A stretch of 64,000 bases of DNA from Streptomyces sp. 378. GTDB taxonomy: Bacteria; Actinomycetota; Actinomycetes; Streptomycetales; Streptomycetaceae. Both the position numbers and the translations under genes were made by a program. Location: contig NZ_JASKMS010000003.1 in NCBI RefSeq assembly GCF_030124145.1, positions 248,001 to 312,000 on the forward strand, read 5' to 3'. Below the pieces are notes generated by a model, which searched no databases, was not told the DNA's origin, and worked only from the letters and a program-made list of their open reading frames with translations. Of the stretch, positions 35,365 through 44,555 are shown one piece after another (position 1 is the first letter of the stretch; each line of letters starts with the position of its first letter).

Positions 35365-36942
35365 ATGACCGCACCCGAGGGACCCCGCGCACACCGCACG
35401 TACGACGCCGTCATCGTCGGCGGCGGCCACAACGGCCTGGTCGCCGCCGCCTACCTGGCCCGGGCGGGCCGCTCCGTGCTGGTCCTGGAGCGGCTGGACC
35501 ACACCGGCGGCGCGGCGGTGTCCACCCGGCCCTTCGCCGGAGTCGACGCCCGACTGTCCCGCTACTCGTACCTGGTCAGCCTGCTGCCCAAGAAGATCGT
35601 CCGGGACCTCGGCCTGGACTTCCGCGTCCGCACCCGGACCGTCTCCTCCTACACACCCGCCGAGCGCGACGGCAGGCCCACCGGCCTCCTCGTCGGCGGC
35701 GGGGAACGCCGTACCAGAGAGGCCTTCGCCCGCCTCACCGGCTCCGACCGCGAGTACCGGGCCTGGCAGGAGTTCTACGGCATGACCGGCCGCGTCGCCC
35801 GGCGCGTCTTCCCGACGCTCACGGAGCCGCTGCCCACCCGTGCGGAACTGCGCCGCCGCCTCGACGACGAGGAGGCCTGGCGGGTGCTGTTCGAGGAACC
35901 GATCGGCAGCGCCGTCGAGGAGCGCTTCGAGGACGACCTGGTGCGCGGCGTCGTCCTCACCGACGCCCTCATCGGCACCTTCGCCGACGCCCACGACCCC
36001 TCCCTGAAGCAGAACCGCTGCTTCCTCTACCACGTCATCGGCGGCGGCACCGGCGACTGGGACGTGCCGGTCGGCGGCATGGGGGCCCTCACCGACGCAC
36101 TCGCCGACACGGCACGCGCGGCGGGCGCGGTCCTCGCCACCGGCCACGAGGCGCTGCGCGTCACCACGGACGGCCGAACCGCCGAGGTCACGTATCGCAC
36201 GGCCGACGGCGAAGGCACCGCCGCCGCCCGGCACGTCCTGGTGAACGCCTCACCGCAGGCCCTGGCGGAACTGACCGGCGACCCGTCCCCGGCCCCCGCC
36301 GAAGGCGCCCAACTGAAGGTCAACATGCTGCTGAAGCGGCTGCCGCGGCTGCGCGACACCTCCGTCGACCCGCGCGAGGCCTTCGCCGGCACCTTCCACA
36401 TCGCCGAGGGCTACGAGCAACTCGCCACCGCCCACGCCCAGGCCGCCGCCGGCGACCTGCCGGCCGTACCGCCCTCGGAGATCTACTGCCACTCGCTCAC
36501 CGACCCGACCATCCTCGGGCCCGGCCTGGCCGAGCAGGGCTACCAGACGCTCACTCTCTTCGGCCTGCACACCCCGGCCCGCCTGTTCGCGCGCGACAAC
36601 GACGCCGTACGGGAGGACCTGCTGAAGTCCACCCTCGCTCAGCTCGACGCCCACCTGGCCGAACCCCTCGCCGGCTGCCTGGCCACCGACGCGGACGGCC
36701 GCCCCTGCATCGAGGCCAGGACCCCGCTCGACCTGGAGCGGGACCTCCGCCTGCCCGGCGGCAACATCTTCCACCGCGAGCTGAGCTGGCCCCACGCCCA
36801 GGACGGCACCGGACGCTGGGGCGTGGAGACCGGGCACGCCAACGTCCTGCTGTGCGGGGCGGGCGCGGTGCGCGGGGGCGGGGTCAGCGGGGTGCCCGGG
36901 CACAACGCGGCGATGGCGGTGCTGGAGAACACCCCCGAGTGA
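35365..36942 (+). CDS. Phytoene-desaturase-like FAD oxidoreductase (PYROXD2/CrtI family)
   Basis: A 525-residue flavoprotein. The dinucleotide motif is AVIVGGGHNGLVAAAYLARA (about 14-33), followed by VLERLDHTGGAAVST. The C-terminal FAD motif is VLLCGAGAVRGGGVSGVPGH then NAAMAVL, characteristic of the PYROXD2-like branch. Other blocks are VIGGGTGDWDVPVGGMGALT and LLNA-like VLVNASPQALAEL. No carotenoid genes adjoin, so the substrate is unknown. The start is taken as ATG 35365, since there is no ribosome binding site and the upstream GTG frame adds only five residues including a TTA codon; a leaderless transcript is possible. It converges with the serine hydrolase gene, with four bases between them. 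Confidence 0.82.
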   Translation: MTAPEGPRAHRTYDAVIVGGGHNGLVAAAYLARAGRSVLVLERLDHTGGAAVSTRPFAGVDARLSRYSYLVSLLPKKIVRDLGLDFRVRTRTVSSYTPAERDGRPTGLLVGGGERRTREAFARLTGSDREYRAWQEFYGMTGRVARRVFPTLTEPLPTRAELRRRLDDEEAWRVLFEEPIGSAVEERFEDDLVRGVVLTDALIGTFADAHDPSLKQNRCFLYHVIGGGTGDWDVPVGGMGALTDALADTARAAGAVLATGHEALRVTTDGRTAEVTYRTADGEGTAAARHVLVNASPQALAELTGDPSPAPAEGAQLKVNMLLKRLPRLRDTSVDPREAFAGTFHIAEGYEQLATAHAQAAAGDLPAVPPSEIYCHSLTDPTILGPGLAEQGYQTLTLFGLHTPARLFARDNDAVREDLLKSTLAQLDAHLAEPLAGCLATDADGRPCIEARTPLDLERDLRLPGGNIFHRELSWPHAQDGTGRWGVETGHANVLLCGAGAVRGGGVSGVPGHNAAMAVLENTPE

Positions 36943-36946
36943 GCCC

Positions 36947-38728
36947 TCAGTCGGCCGACGGCGCCCACCCCACCGCTTCGACGCGGGACGCGTCCACCGG
37001 GCGTGCCTCGTCGAAGAGGACGCCGTCGGCCGCCTCCACGCGCAGCCCGTCCACGTAGGCCCCGCGGCCGACGTACAGCCGGTCCGTCGCGTACCGCCAG
37101 CGCAGGGTGAGCTCCCGCGCGGCGGGGACGTCCGCGGTGAGCCGGTGCCGGACACGGCCGGACCAGCCGGTCACCGAGCCCGTCGGGTGCCACTCGGGAT
37201 CCTGACCGCGGCGGGACGTCGTGAAGGGCACCGGCTGCCAGCTCGTGCCGCCGTCGGCCGTGGCCTCCAGGACCAGGACGTCGGCCGTGGGTTCGGTGTC
37301 CCACCACAGCCCGCAGCGCAGCCGGGCCCGGCCGGACGAGGTGTCGAGCGCGGGGAGGGTGAGCGTCGCCGCGGCGGAGACCGCCATGCCGGAGAACCAG
37401 GCCCTGCGACCCCGCACCGGCCGGACCGGGACGGCCCGCGCCAGCTGGTTCGCGGCGGCCACCCGGGGAGCCGACCCGGATCGCCACCCGCGCACCGGGT
37501 GCACCGAGTTGCCCAGGACGACGAGGAACGAGTCGGTGGTCGGGTCGAGCACCAGCGAGGTGCCCGTGAAACCGGTGTGCCCGGCGGTGCGCGGCGTGGC
37601 CATCGCGCCCATGTACCAGTGCTGGTAGAGCTCGAAGCCGAGGCCGTGCTCGTCCCCCGGGAAGGCGGTGTTGAAGTCGGTGAACATCAGCTCCACCGAC
37701 TCGGGCGTCAGGATCCGGGCCCTGCCGTAGACACCGCCGTTGAGCAGCGTGCGGCCGAGGACCGCCAGGTCCCAGGCGTCGGAGAACACGCCCGCGTGTC
37801 CCGCGACACCGCCGAGGGCGAAGGCGTTCTCGTCGTGCACCTCGCCCCAGACCAGACCCCGGTCCAGGCCGGACCAGGGTGCGCGCGCGTCCTCCGTGGC
37901 CGCGATCCTCGGCCGCCACGAGGCGGGCGGGTTGTACCGGGTGCGGCGCAGACCGAGCGGTGCGGAGATCTCCTCACGGAGCAGGACGTCCAGGGTGCGA
38001 CCCGTGATCCGTTCCAGCACGAGCTGGAGCGAGATGAGGTTCAGGTCCGAGTACAGGTACGCCGTGCCGGGCGCGCTGACCGGCGCCTCGTTCCAGATGA
38101 GCCGGAGTTTCTCCTCGTGGGTCGGCGCGCTGTACAGCGGGATCCAGGCGCGGAACCCCGAGGTGTGCGTGAGGAGCTGGCGGATCGTGATGTCCTGCTT
38201 GCCCGCGCGTGCGAAGTCCGGCAGATAGGAGGCGACTTTCGCCTCCAGCTCCAGCGCGCCCCGCTCCGTCTGCTGCACGGCGAGGATCGAGGTGAACAGT
38301 TTCGACACCGACGCCAGGTCGAAGACGGTGTCCTCGGCCATGGGGATCTGCTCGCCGGGCGGGAACTCGATGCCGGTGTCGGTCTTCTCGTCGTAGGCCC
38401 GGTAGCGCACCGCCATGCCGATGGGCCGGTGCAGCGCGACCGTGCCGCCGCGTCCGGCGAGCAGGACGGCCCCCGCGTACCAGGGATGCTTGGGGGAGGG
38501 GCCGAGGAACGCCTCGGCGTCGGTCACGAGTTGACGCAGGTGGGAGGGGAGCAGCCCGGCTCGTGCGGCGGAGCCGTGCCGCAGGGTGGGGCGGTGGCCG
38601 GTCGCCGGCGGGGCGGCCTCGGCGGGCCCGGCGGGCCACGCGGCGAGGGCGAGCGCACCGCCCAGGGCCAGTCCCGCTCTGCCCACGTGACGCCGGGTCG
38701 GTTCGCCTCTCGCCGGTTCGTCGGCCAC
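36947..38728 (-). CDS. Secreted serine hydrolase (beta-lactamase/class C-like) with C-terminal beta domain
   Basis: A 593-residue exported protein. The N-terminus has a Tat-like signal (TRRHVGRAGLALGGALALAA, then AGPAEA). The hydrolase domain (about 60-420) shows the SxxK motif in FDLASVSKLFTS, the YxN-like tyrosine in AYLYSDLNLISLQL and a late GHTGFTGTS in place of the KTG triad. Penicillin-binding-protein-like esterases and peptidases share this fold. Residues about 440-593 form an extra beta-rich domain (ARLRCGLWWDTEPTADVLVL, LTLRWRYATDRLYVGRGAYV) like those in secreted metalloproteases, probably for binding. GTG 38728 with GAAGGGG upstream is the best start. Confidence 0.83.
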   Translation of the reverse strand: MADEPARGEPTRRHVGRAGLALGGALALAAWPAGPAEAAPPATGHRPTLRHGSAARAGLLPSHLRQLVTDAEAFLGPSPKHPWYAGAVLLAGRGGTVALHRPIGMAVRYRAYDEKTDTGIEFPPGEQIPMAEDTVFDLASVSKLFTSILAVQQTERGALELEAKVASYLPDFARAGKQDITIRQLLTHTSGFRAWIPLYSAPTHEEKLRLIWNEAPVSAPGTAYLYSDLNLISLQLVLERITGRTLDVLLREEISAPLGLRRTRYNPPASWRPRIAATEDARAPWSGLDRGLVWGEVHDENAFALGGVAGHAGVFSDAWDLAVLGRTLLNGGVYGRARILTPESVELMFTDFNTAFPGDEHGLGFELYQHWYMGAMATPRTAGHTGFTGTSLVLDPTTDSFLVVLGNSVHPVRGWRSGSAPRVAAANQLARAVPVRPVRGRRAWFSGMAVSAAATLTLPALDTSSGRARLRCGLWWDTEPTADVLVLEATADGGTSWQPVPFTTSRRGQDPEWHPTGSVTGWSGRVRHRLTADVPAARELTLRWRYATDRLYVGRGAYVDGLRVEAADGVLFDEARPVDASRVEAVGWAPSAD

Positions 38729-38878
38729 CGCGTACCCCTTCGCCTCAACCGCCTCCGATGTCCCGGGAAGTATGTCCCCCGCGCGCCGCCGTGAATCCGG
38801 CGGAGCACCCTCACCGGCATCCCGCACGGGAACACCCGCACGGGACGCGCATGGGACCCGCATGGGCCACCCAAAGAA

Positions 38879-38895
38879 TCTGACGGAGCATCAGA
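38879..38895. promoter_or_regulatory. TetR-type operator upstream of the flavoprotein-FadD operon
   Basis: TCTGACGGAGCATCAGA, with TCTGA/TCAGA arms, lies 43 bp before the start at 38938. With its flanks (AGAA before, AAG after) it is nearly the same as the site at 48217-48233 before the hydratase operon. Shared control by one TetR-family regulator is inferred; no TetR gene lies in the window. Confidence 0.6.
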
Positions 38896-38937
38896 AAGGC
38901 CCTTCCGTCCTTCGGAGGACTCCGGCATCCTGCGCCC

Positions 38938-40050
38938 ATGCAGACGGAGCTGAGCCAGACCCTGGGAATCGAGCACGCCGTCTTCGGCTTCACGCCGTTC
39001 CCCGCCGTCGCCGCGGCCATCAGCCGGGCCGGTGGCTTCGGCGTGCTCGGCGCGGTCCGCTACACCGCCCCCGACGAGCTCAAGCGCGACCTGGACTGGA
39101 TCGAGGCACACGTCGACGGGCGGCCGTACGGCCTGGACGTCGTCATGCCGGCGAAGAAGGTCGAGGGCGTCACCGAGGCCGAGGTCGAGGCGATGATCCC
39201 CGAGGGGCACCGGCAGTTCGTCCGGGACACCCTCGCCCGACACGCCGTGCCGGAGCTCGCGGAGGGCGAGGCGGCCGGCTGGCGCATCACCGGCTGGATG
39301 GAGCAGGTCGCCCGCAGCCAGCTCGACGTGGCCTTCGACTACCCGATCCGGCTCCTCGCCAACGCCCTCGGCTCCCCGCCCGCCGACGTCATCGCCCGCG
39401 CCCACGACCGGGACGTCCTCGTCGCCGCACTCGCGGGCAGCGCCCGGCACGCCCGCAAGCACCGGGACGCCGGGATCGACATCGTCGTGGCACAGGGCTA
39501 CGAGGCGGGCGGCCACACGGGCGAGATCGCCTCGATGGTGCTCACCCCCGAAGTCGTCGACGCCGTCGCCCCGCTGCCCGTGCTGTCCGCGGGAGGCATC
39601 GGCAGCGGACAGCAGGTGGCCGCCGCGCTCACCCTCGGCGCTCAAGGCGTGTGGCTGGGCTCCGTGTGGCTGACCACCACAGAGGCGGACCTGCACTCAC
39701 CCGCCCTGACGCGCAAACTCCTCGCGGCCGGCTCCGGCGACACCGTCCGCTCCCGGGCGCTGACCGGCAAGCCCGCACGCCAGTTGCGCACGGAGTGGAC
39801 CGACGCCTGGGACGACCCGGCCGGGCCCGGCACCCTGCCCATGCCGTTGCAAGGACTTCTGGTCGCCGAGGCCGTCTCACGCATCCAGAAGTACGAGGTC
39901 GACCCACTGCTGGGCACACCGGTCGGCCAGATCGTCGGGCGGATGAACAGCGAACGCAGTGTCCAGGCCGTCTTCGACGACCTCACCCGCGGCTTCGAGC
40001 AGGCCGTGGACCGTGTCAACCGCATCGCCGGAAGGAGCGGCCAGTCGTGA
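38938..40050 (+). CDS. NAD(P)H-dependent flavin oxidoreductase, nitropropane dioxygenase (NMO) family
   Basis: A 370-residue TIM-barrel FMN protein. Family blocks are FGFTPFPAVAAAISRAGGFG then VLGAVRY at the N-terminus, DIVVAQGYEAGGHTGEIASM with the catalytic-type His (about 185-204), PVLSAGGIGSGQQVAAALTL (FMN phosphate site) and GAQGVWLGSVWLTTTEAD. Related proteins include nitronate monooxygenases and enoyl reductases; in acyl-CoA clusters they often reduce or oxidise unsaturated acyl-CoA or steroid intermediates. It is co-translated with the acyl-CoA synthetase downstream (TGA/GTG overlap) and preceded by the TetR-type site at 38879. Confidence 0.83.
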   Translation: MQTELSQTLGIEHAVFGFTPFPAVAAAISRAGGFGVLGAVRYTAPDELKRDLDWIEAHVDGRPYGLDVVMPAKKVEGVTEAEVEAMIPEGHRQFVRDTLARHAVPELAEGEAAGWRITGWMEQVARSQLDVAFDYPIRLLANALGSPPADVIARAHDRDVLVAALAGSARHARKHRDAGIDIVVAQGYEAGGHTGEIASMVLTPEVVDAVAPLPVLSAGGIGSGQQVAAALTLGAQGVWLGSVWLTTTEADLHSPALTRKLLAAGSGDTVRSRALTGKPARQLRTEWTDAWDDPAGPGTLPMPLQGLLVAEAVSRIQKYEVDPLLGTPVGQIVGRMNSERSVQAVFDDLTRGFEQAVDRVNRIAGRSGQS

Positions 40051-41597
40051 GCGCACCCCCCGCGGGCTTCTGGGCCCAGGCCACCGAGAACCCCGGCCGC
40101 CCGGTGCTCGTCGCACCCGACGGCGAGGAGTGGACCGCCGGACGCCTGCACGCCGCCGCCAACCGGCTCGTGCACGGCCTGCGCGCGGCCGGTCTCGAAC
40201 GCGGCGACACCTTCGCGGTGGTCCTGCCCAACGGCGTCGAGTTCCTCACCGCGTACCTCGCGGCCAGCCAGGCCGGGCTCTACCTCGTCCCCGTCAACCA
40301 CCACCTGGTCGGTCCGGAGATCGCCTGGATCGTCTCCGACTCGGGCGCCAAGGTGCTCCTCGCCCACGAACGCTTCGCCGAGGCGGCCCGCCACGCCGCC
40401 GACGAGGCCGGCCTGCCGGGCACCCACCGCTACGCGGCGGGCCGGGTCGAGGGCTTCCGCCCCTACGCCGAACTCCTCGACGGGCAGCCCGAGTCGGCGC
40501 CCGCGGACCGCACCCTCGGCTGGGTCATGAACTACACCTCGGGCACCACCGGCCGTCCCCGCGGCATCCGCCGCCCGCTGCCCGGCAAACCCCCGGAGGA
40601 GGCGTACCTCGGCGGCTTCCTGGGCATCTTCGGCATCCGCCCGTTCGACGACAACGTGCACCTGGTGTGCTCACCGCTTTACCACACGGCCGTCCTTCAG
40701 TTCGCCGGCGCGTCCCTGCACATCGGCCACCGGCTGGTCCTCATGGACAAGTGGACACCTGAGGAGATGCTCCGCCTCATCGACGTCCACCGCTGCACCC
40801 ACACCCACATGGTCCCCACTCAGTTCCACCGCCTGCTGGCCCTGCCCGACTCGGTCAAGGAGCGCTACGACGTCTCCTCCCTGCGGCACGCCATCCACGG
40901 TGCCGCGCCCTGCCCCGACCATGTGAAACGGGCCATGCTCGACTGGTGGGGACCTTGTGTGGAGGAGTACTACGCCGCCAGCGAGGGCGGCGGCGCCTTC
41001 GCCACGGCCGAGGACTGGCTGAAGAAGCCCGGCACCGTCGGCAAGGCCTGGCCCATCAGCGAACTCGCGATCTTCGACGACGACGGCAACCGGCTCCCGC
41101 CCGGCGAACTCGGCACGGTGTACATGAAGATGAACACCGGCGGCTTCTCGTACCACAAGGACGAGGCCAAGACCCGCAAGAACCGCATCGGGGACTTCTT
41201 CACCGTCGGCGACCTCGGCCACCTCGACGAGGACGGCTACCTCTTCCTGCGCGACCGCAAGATCGACCTGATCATCTCCGGCGGGGTCAACATCTACCCC
41301 GCCGAGATCGAGTCGGCCCTGCTCGCCCACCCCGCCGTCGCGGACGCCGCCGTCTTCGGCATCCCGCACGACGACTGGGGCGAGGAGGTGAAGGCGGTCG
41401 TGGAACCGGCCCTCGGACACCGGCCCGGACCGGCCCTCGCCGCCGACCTCCTCGACCACTGCGCCCACCGGCTCGCCGGGTACAAGCGGCCCAGGAGCGT
41501 CGACTTCATCACCGAGATGCCCCGCGACCCCAACGGCAAGCTGTACAAGCGGCGGTTGCGGGAGCCGTACTGGCAGGGCCGGACGCGTCCGGTGTGA
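40047..41597 (+). CDS. Acyl-CoA synthetase (FadD-like)
   Basis: A 516-residue ANL-superfamily enzyme. The P-loop is VMNYTSGTTGRPRGIRRPLP (about 162-181). AMP-binding motifs are EYYAASEGGG, and GDLGHLDEDGYLFLRDRKID then LIISGGVNIYPAEIE. The catalytic lysine is in DPNGKLYKRRLR near the C-terminus. It activates a carboxylic acid to acyl-CoA via an acyl-adenylate. The start is GTG 40047, overlapping the preceding stop. The N-terminal half resembles FadD enzymes from steroid or aromatic-acid clusters, but substrate cannot be assigned. Confidence 0.87.
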   Translation: MSAPPAGFWAQATENPGRPVLVAPDGEEWTAGRLHAAANRLVHGLRAAGLERGDTFAVVLPNGVEFLTAYLAASQAGLYLVPVNHHLVGPEIAWIVSDSGAKVLLAHERFAEAARHAADEAGLPGTHRYAAGRVEGFRPYAELLDGQPESAPADRTLGWVMNYTSGTTGRPRGIRRPLPGKPPEEAYLGGFLGIFGIRPFDDNVHLVCSPLYHTAVLQFAGASLHIGHRLVLMDKWTPEEMLRLIDVHRCTHTHMVPTQFHRLLALPDSVKERYDVSSLRHAIHGAAPCPDHVKRAMLDWWGPCVEEYYAASEGGGAFATAEDWLKKPGTVGKAWPISELAIFDDDGNRLPPGELGTVYMKMNTGGFSYHKDEAKTRKNRIGDFFTVGDLGHLDEDGYLFLRDRKIDLIISGGVNIYPAEIESALLAHPAVADAAVFGIPHDDWGEEVKAVVEPALGHRPGPALAADLLDHCAHRLAGYKRPRSVDFITEMPRDPNGKLYKRRLREPYWQGRTRPV

Positions 41598-41824
41598 GAC
41601 TCCTGAACGGGACGTCTCGGACGGCTGCGCATCGTTTCCTCCCACGTCGTCGAGGAAAAGGGGTGTCGCAGGTGAAAACCTGGTTCGAACGTCCGTTGGC
41701 TTCATGACTGCGGACGCCGCCCAGGAGCGGCAGGGTTGCTCACCGGCCGGCCGGCCCGCCCGCCGCGGTCCGTGCGATCCGGGGTCCTTGACCTCCCCGG
41801 GCGGTGAACCGAGGATCATGTGTC

Positions 41825-43327
41825 ATGACGACGCCCGGACACGGCAGCACGGTCGACCAAGTCCTGCGGCGCAGCGCCCGGCGCACACCGGCGCGCGTCG
41901 CGGTGGAGTACGCCGATCGCACTTGGACGTACGAGGAACTCGACACCGCCGTCTCCCGCGCGGCGAGCGTCCTCCTCGGCCAGGGACTCTCCCCGGGCGA
42001 CCGGGTGGGCGCCTACGGCCACAACTCCGACGCCTACCTGATCGCCTTCCTGGCCTGCGCCCGCGCGGGCCTGGTGCACGTACCCGTCAACCAGAACCTG
42101 ACCGGCGACGACCTCGTCTACCTCATCGCCCAGTCCGGCAGCTCCCTGGTCCTCACGGACCCGGACCTGGCAGCACGACTGCCGCCCGGCGTACGGACGT
42201 TGCCGCTGCGCGACGCGGACGACTCGCTGCTCGCGCGGCTGCCCGGAGCACCCTCCCACGACGGCCCCGAGCCGCACACCGAGGACCTCGTCCAGCTGCT
42301 GTACACCTCCGGGACGACGGCTCAGCCCAAGGGCGCGATGATGACGCACCGCGCCCTGGTGCACGAGTACCTGAGCGCGATCACCGCACTCGACCTCAGT
42401 GCGGGCGACCGTCCCGTCCACTCCCTGCCGCTCTACCACTCGGCGCAGCTGCATGTCTTCCTGCTGCCCTACCTCGCCGTGGGCGCGACGAACATCATCC
42501 TCGACGCACCCGACGGCGACCGGCTCTTCGACCTGATCGAAGCGGGCCGCGCGGACAGCCTGTTCGCACCCCCCACCGTCTGGATCGCCCTGTCCAACCG
42601 TCCCGACTTCGCCACCCGCGATCTGAGCGGTCTGCGCAAGGCCTACTACGGTGCGTCGATCATGCCGGTCCCGGTACTGGAACGGCTGCGGGAACGTCTG
42701 CCGGGCCTTGCCTTCTACAACTGCTTCGGACAGAGCGAGATCGGGCCCCTGGCCATGGTCCTCGCGCCCGACGAACACAAGGGCCGTATGGACTCCTGCG
42801 GCCGGACGGTCCTGTTCGTCGACGCACGTGTGGTCGACGAGAACGGCGAGGACGTACCCGACGGCGCCCCCGGCGAGATCGTCTACCGCTCCCCGCAACT
42901 GTGCGAGGGCTACTGGGACAAGCCCGAGGAGACCGCCGAGGCCTTCCGCGACGGCTGGTTCCGCTCCGGCGACCTCGCGGTACGCGACGCGCACGGCTAC
43001 CACACGATCGTCGACCGGGTGAAGGACGTCATCAACTCCGGTGGCGTCGTCATCGCCTCACGCCAGGTCGAGGACGCGCTGTACACCCACCCCGGCGTCG
43101 CCGAGGCCGCGGTCGTGGGCCTGCCGGACGAGCGCTGGATCGAAGCGGTGACAGCCGTCGTCGTCCCGCGCGGCGAGGTCTCGGAGACGGAACTGATCCA
43201 CCACGTCCGCGACAGACTCGCCCCCTTCAAAGCGCCGAAGCGGGTGGTGTTCGTGGACGAGCTCCCGCGCAACGCCAGCGGGAAGATCCTCAAACGGGAG
43301 CTGAGGAACGACCTCGGGAACGAGTGA
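41825..43327 (+). CDS. Acyl-CoA synthetase (FadD-like)
   Basis: A 500-residue ANL enzyme. The P-loop is LLYTSGTTAQPKGAMMTHRA (about 158-177). Later motifs are FYNCFGQSEIGPLAMVL, GWFRSGDLAVRDAHGYHTIV, DRVKDVINSGGVVIASRQVE, and the catalytic Lys in PRNASGKILKRELR. It belongs to the medium/long-chain fatty-acyl-CoA synthetase group. ATG 41825 follows closely on GGATCATGTGTC with no clear ribosome binding site, so it may be leaderless. The 227-bp gap before it (41598-41824) shows no gene. Confidence 0.87.
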   Translation: MTTPGHGSTVDQVLRRSARRTPARVAVEYADRTWTYEELDTAVSRAASVLLGQGLSPGDRVGAYGHNSDAYLIAFLACARAGLVHVPVNQNLTGDDLVYLIAQSGSSLVLTDPDLAARLPPGVRTLPLRDADDSLLARLPGAPSHDGPEPHTEDLVQLLYTSGTTAQPKGAMMTHRALVHEYLSAITALDLSAGDRPVHSLPLYHSAQLHVFLLPYLAVGATNIILDAPDGDRLFDLIEAGRADSLFAPPTVWIALSNRPDFATRDLSGLRKAYYGASIMPVPVLERLRERLPGLAFYNCFGQSEIGPLAMVLAPDEHKGRMDSCGRTVLFVDARVVDENGEDVPDGAPGEIVYRSPQLCEGYWDKPEETAEAFRDGWFRSGDLAVRDAHGYHTIVDRVKDVINSGGVVIASRQVEDALYTHPGVAEAAVVGLPDERWIEAVTAVVVPRGEVSETELIHHVRDRLAPFKAPKRVVFVDELPRNASGKILKRELRNDLGNE

Positions 43328-43386
43328 CGCGCCCGGCCGGGCAACCCGGTTGTGCCGGACCGGCAGCGGGCTCCAGGATCGACGCC

Positions 43387-44220
43387 ATGCCGACCTTCAG
43401 TGCCCCGGACGGAACCCGGCTCACCTTCCATCCGCGTGGTCGCGGTGAACCGCTGATCGTGCTGCCCGGCGGCCCCATGCGGGCCTCGGCCTACCTCGGA
43501 GACCTGGGCGGACTCGACGCCCACCGGCGGTTGGTGCTGCTCGACCTGCGCGGCACGGGGGAGTCCGAGGCGCCCGCGGATCCGGCGACATACCGCTGCG
43601 ACCGGCTCGTCGAGGACGTCGAGGCGTTGCGGCTCCATCTGGACCTGGAGCGGATGGATCTGCTCGCCCACTCGGCGGGCGGGAGCCTCGCCATGCTCTA
43701 TGCGGCCCGGTACCCGCAGCGGGTGGGACGGCTGGCGCTGGTCACCGCCATTCCGCGGGCCCTGGGGTGGCCGGCGACGGCCGGGGACCGGCTGGCCGCA
43801 GCCCGGCAGCGGGCGTCGGAACCCTGGTTCGCGGACGCGTTCCCCGCGTTCGAGGCCTGGCTGGACGGCACGGGTGACTTCGACCCGGTGTTCCTCCCGT
43901 TCTTCTACGGGCGCTGGGACGACATCGCGCGCGGCCACGCCGACCGCGAAGAGGCCGAGACCAACGATGCCGCGGCGGATGCCTACGGTGCCGACGGCGC
44001 CTACGATCCGGAGGCGACGCGCGGTGCCCTCGCGCGGCTGACAGCGCCCGTCCTGATCCTGGCCGGGCAAGTCGACGGAGGCCCGAACCCGTCCCTGGCC
44101 CGGCGGAGCGCCGACGTCTTCCCGGCAGCCGAGTTCGCGGTGCAGCCGGGTGCGGGACACTATCCCTGGCTCGACGACCCGGAGTGGTTCGCGCGGCGCG
44201 TGGCCGCCTTCTTCTCCTGA
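43387..44220 (+). CDS. Alpha/beta hydrolase, proline iminopeptidase-like (S33)
   Basis: A 277-residue alpha/beta hydrolase. The oxyanion segment is LIVLPGGPMRASAYLGDLG (about 24-42), with the GGP signature of proline iminopeptidase-like enzymes. The nucleophile elbow is DLLAHSAGGSLAMLYAARYP (Ser about residue 97), in which the first glycine of GxSxG is alanine. Asp is in LILAGQVDGGPNPS and His in VQPGAGHYPWLDDP. It is probably a hydrolase or aminopeptidase of unknown substrate. It starts 59 bp after the acyl-CoA synthetase. The end of the gene forms the first bases of a 75-bp tandem repeat. Confidence 0.83.
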   Translation: MPTFSAPDGTRLTFHPRGRGEPLIVLPGGPMRASAYLGDLGGLDAHRRLVLLDLRGTGESEAPADPATYRCDRLVEDVEALRLHLDLERMDLLAHSAGGSLAMLYAARYPQRVGRLALVTAIPRALGWPATAGDRLAAARQRASEPWFADAFPAFEAWLDGTGDFDPVFLPFFYGRWDDIARGHADREEAETNDAAADAYGADGAYDPEATRGALARLTAPVLILAGQVDGGPNPSLARRSADVFPAAEFAVQPGAGHYPWLDDPEWFARRVAAFFS

Positions 44221-44436
44221 CCGGTGCGTCACGCGCTTGTGCCGTCGGCGGGATGGCCCTGACCGTGGCGCGCCCCTCGCCTACCGGTCTCCTGACGGTG
44301 CGGCACGCGCCTGTGCCGTCGGCAGGAGGGCTCCGGCCGTGGCGCCCCGGGCCCTACCGGTCTCCTGACCGGTGCGGGACGCCCTTGTGCCGTCGGCAGC
44401 ACGGCCCCGGCCGTGGCGGCGCTCCTCGCCTACCGG
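44213..44436. repeat. Three imperfect tandem copies of a 73-76 bp unit
   Basis: Units 44213-44287, 44288-44360 and 44361-44436 each begin TCTCCTGACGGTGCG-like and end CCTACCGG, with a common core TGTGCCGTCGGC. The first eight bases of unit 1 are the final codons and stop of the alpha/beta hydrolase gene, so the duplication began inside that gene's end. No protein is supported in it. The copies differ from each other at roughly one position in five. Confidence 0.8.
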
Positions 44437-44555
44437 GCCGACGTGGTGGGCCACTCGCCCGGCGGCGCCTTCGCCTACCTGCTCGTTCCCGGCCGAGGGA
44501 GTTCCCCGCGGTCGTGGAGGAGTTCCTCAGCCCTGCGGACCGTACGCCGTCATGA
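44437..44555 (+). pseudogene. Alpha/beta hydrolase remnant with internal deletion
   Basis: Directly after the repeats the plus strand encodes ADVVGHSPGGAFAYLL, a nucleophile elbow of an alpha/beta hydrolase. About 15 codons later, in another frame, comes REFPAVVEEFLS, the usual C-terminal helix of the same family. The roughly 150 residues normally between them are missing. The remnant overlaps the 3' end of the convergent sulfatase-like gene. Confidence 0.55.

Noticed and set aside
41670..41705. GGTTCGAACGTCC resembling a tRNA T-arm
   Set aside because: No acceptor stem, D-arm or anticodon arm of proper size can be paired around it.
44184..44555. A continuous plus-strand frame through the tandem repeats
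   Set aside because: The repeats are 73, 75 and 76 bp, so they shift frame between units; only the hydrolase remnant part is protein-like.
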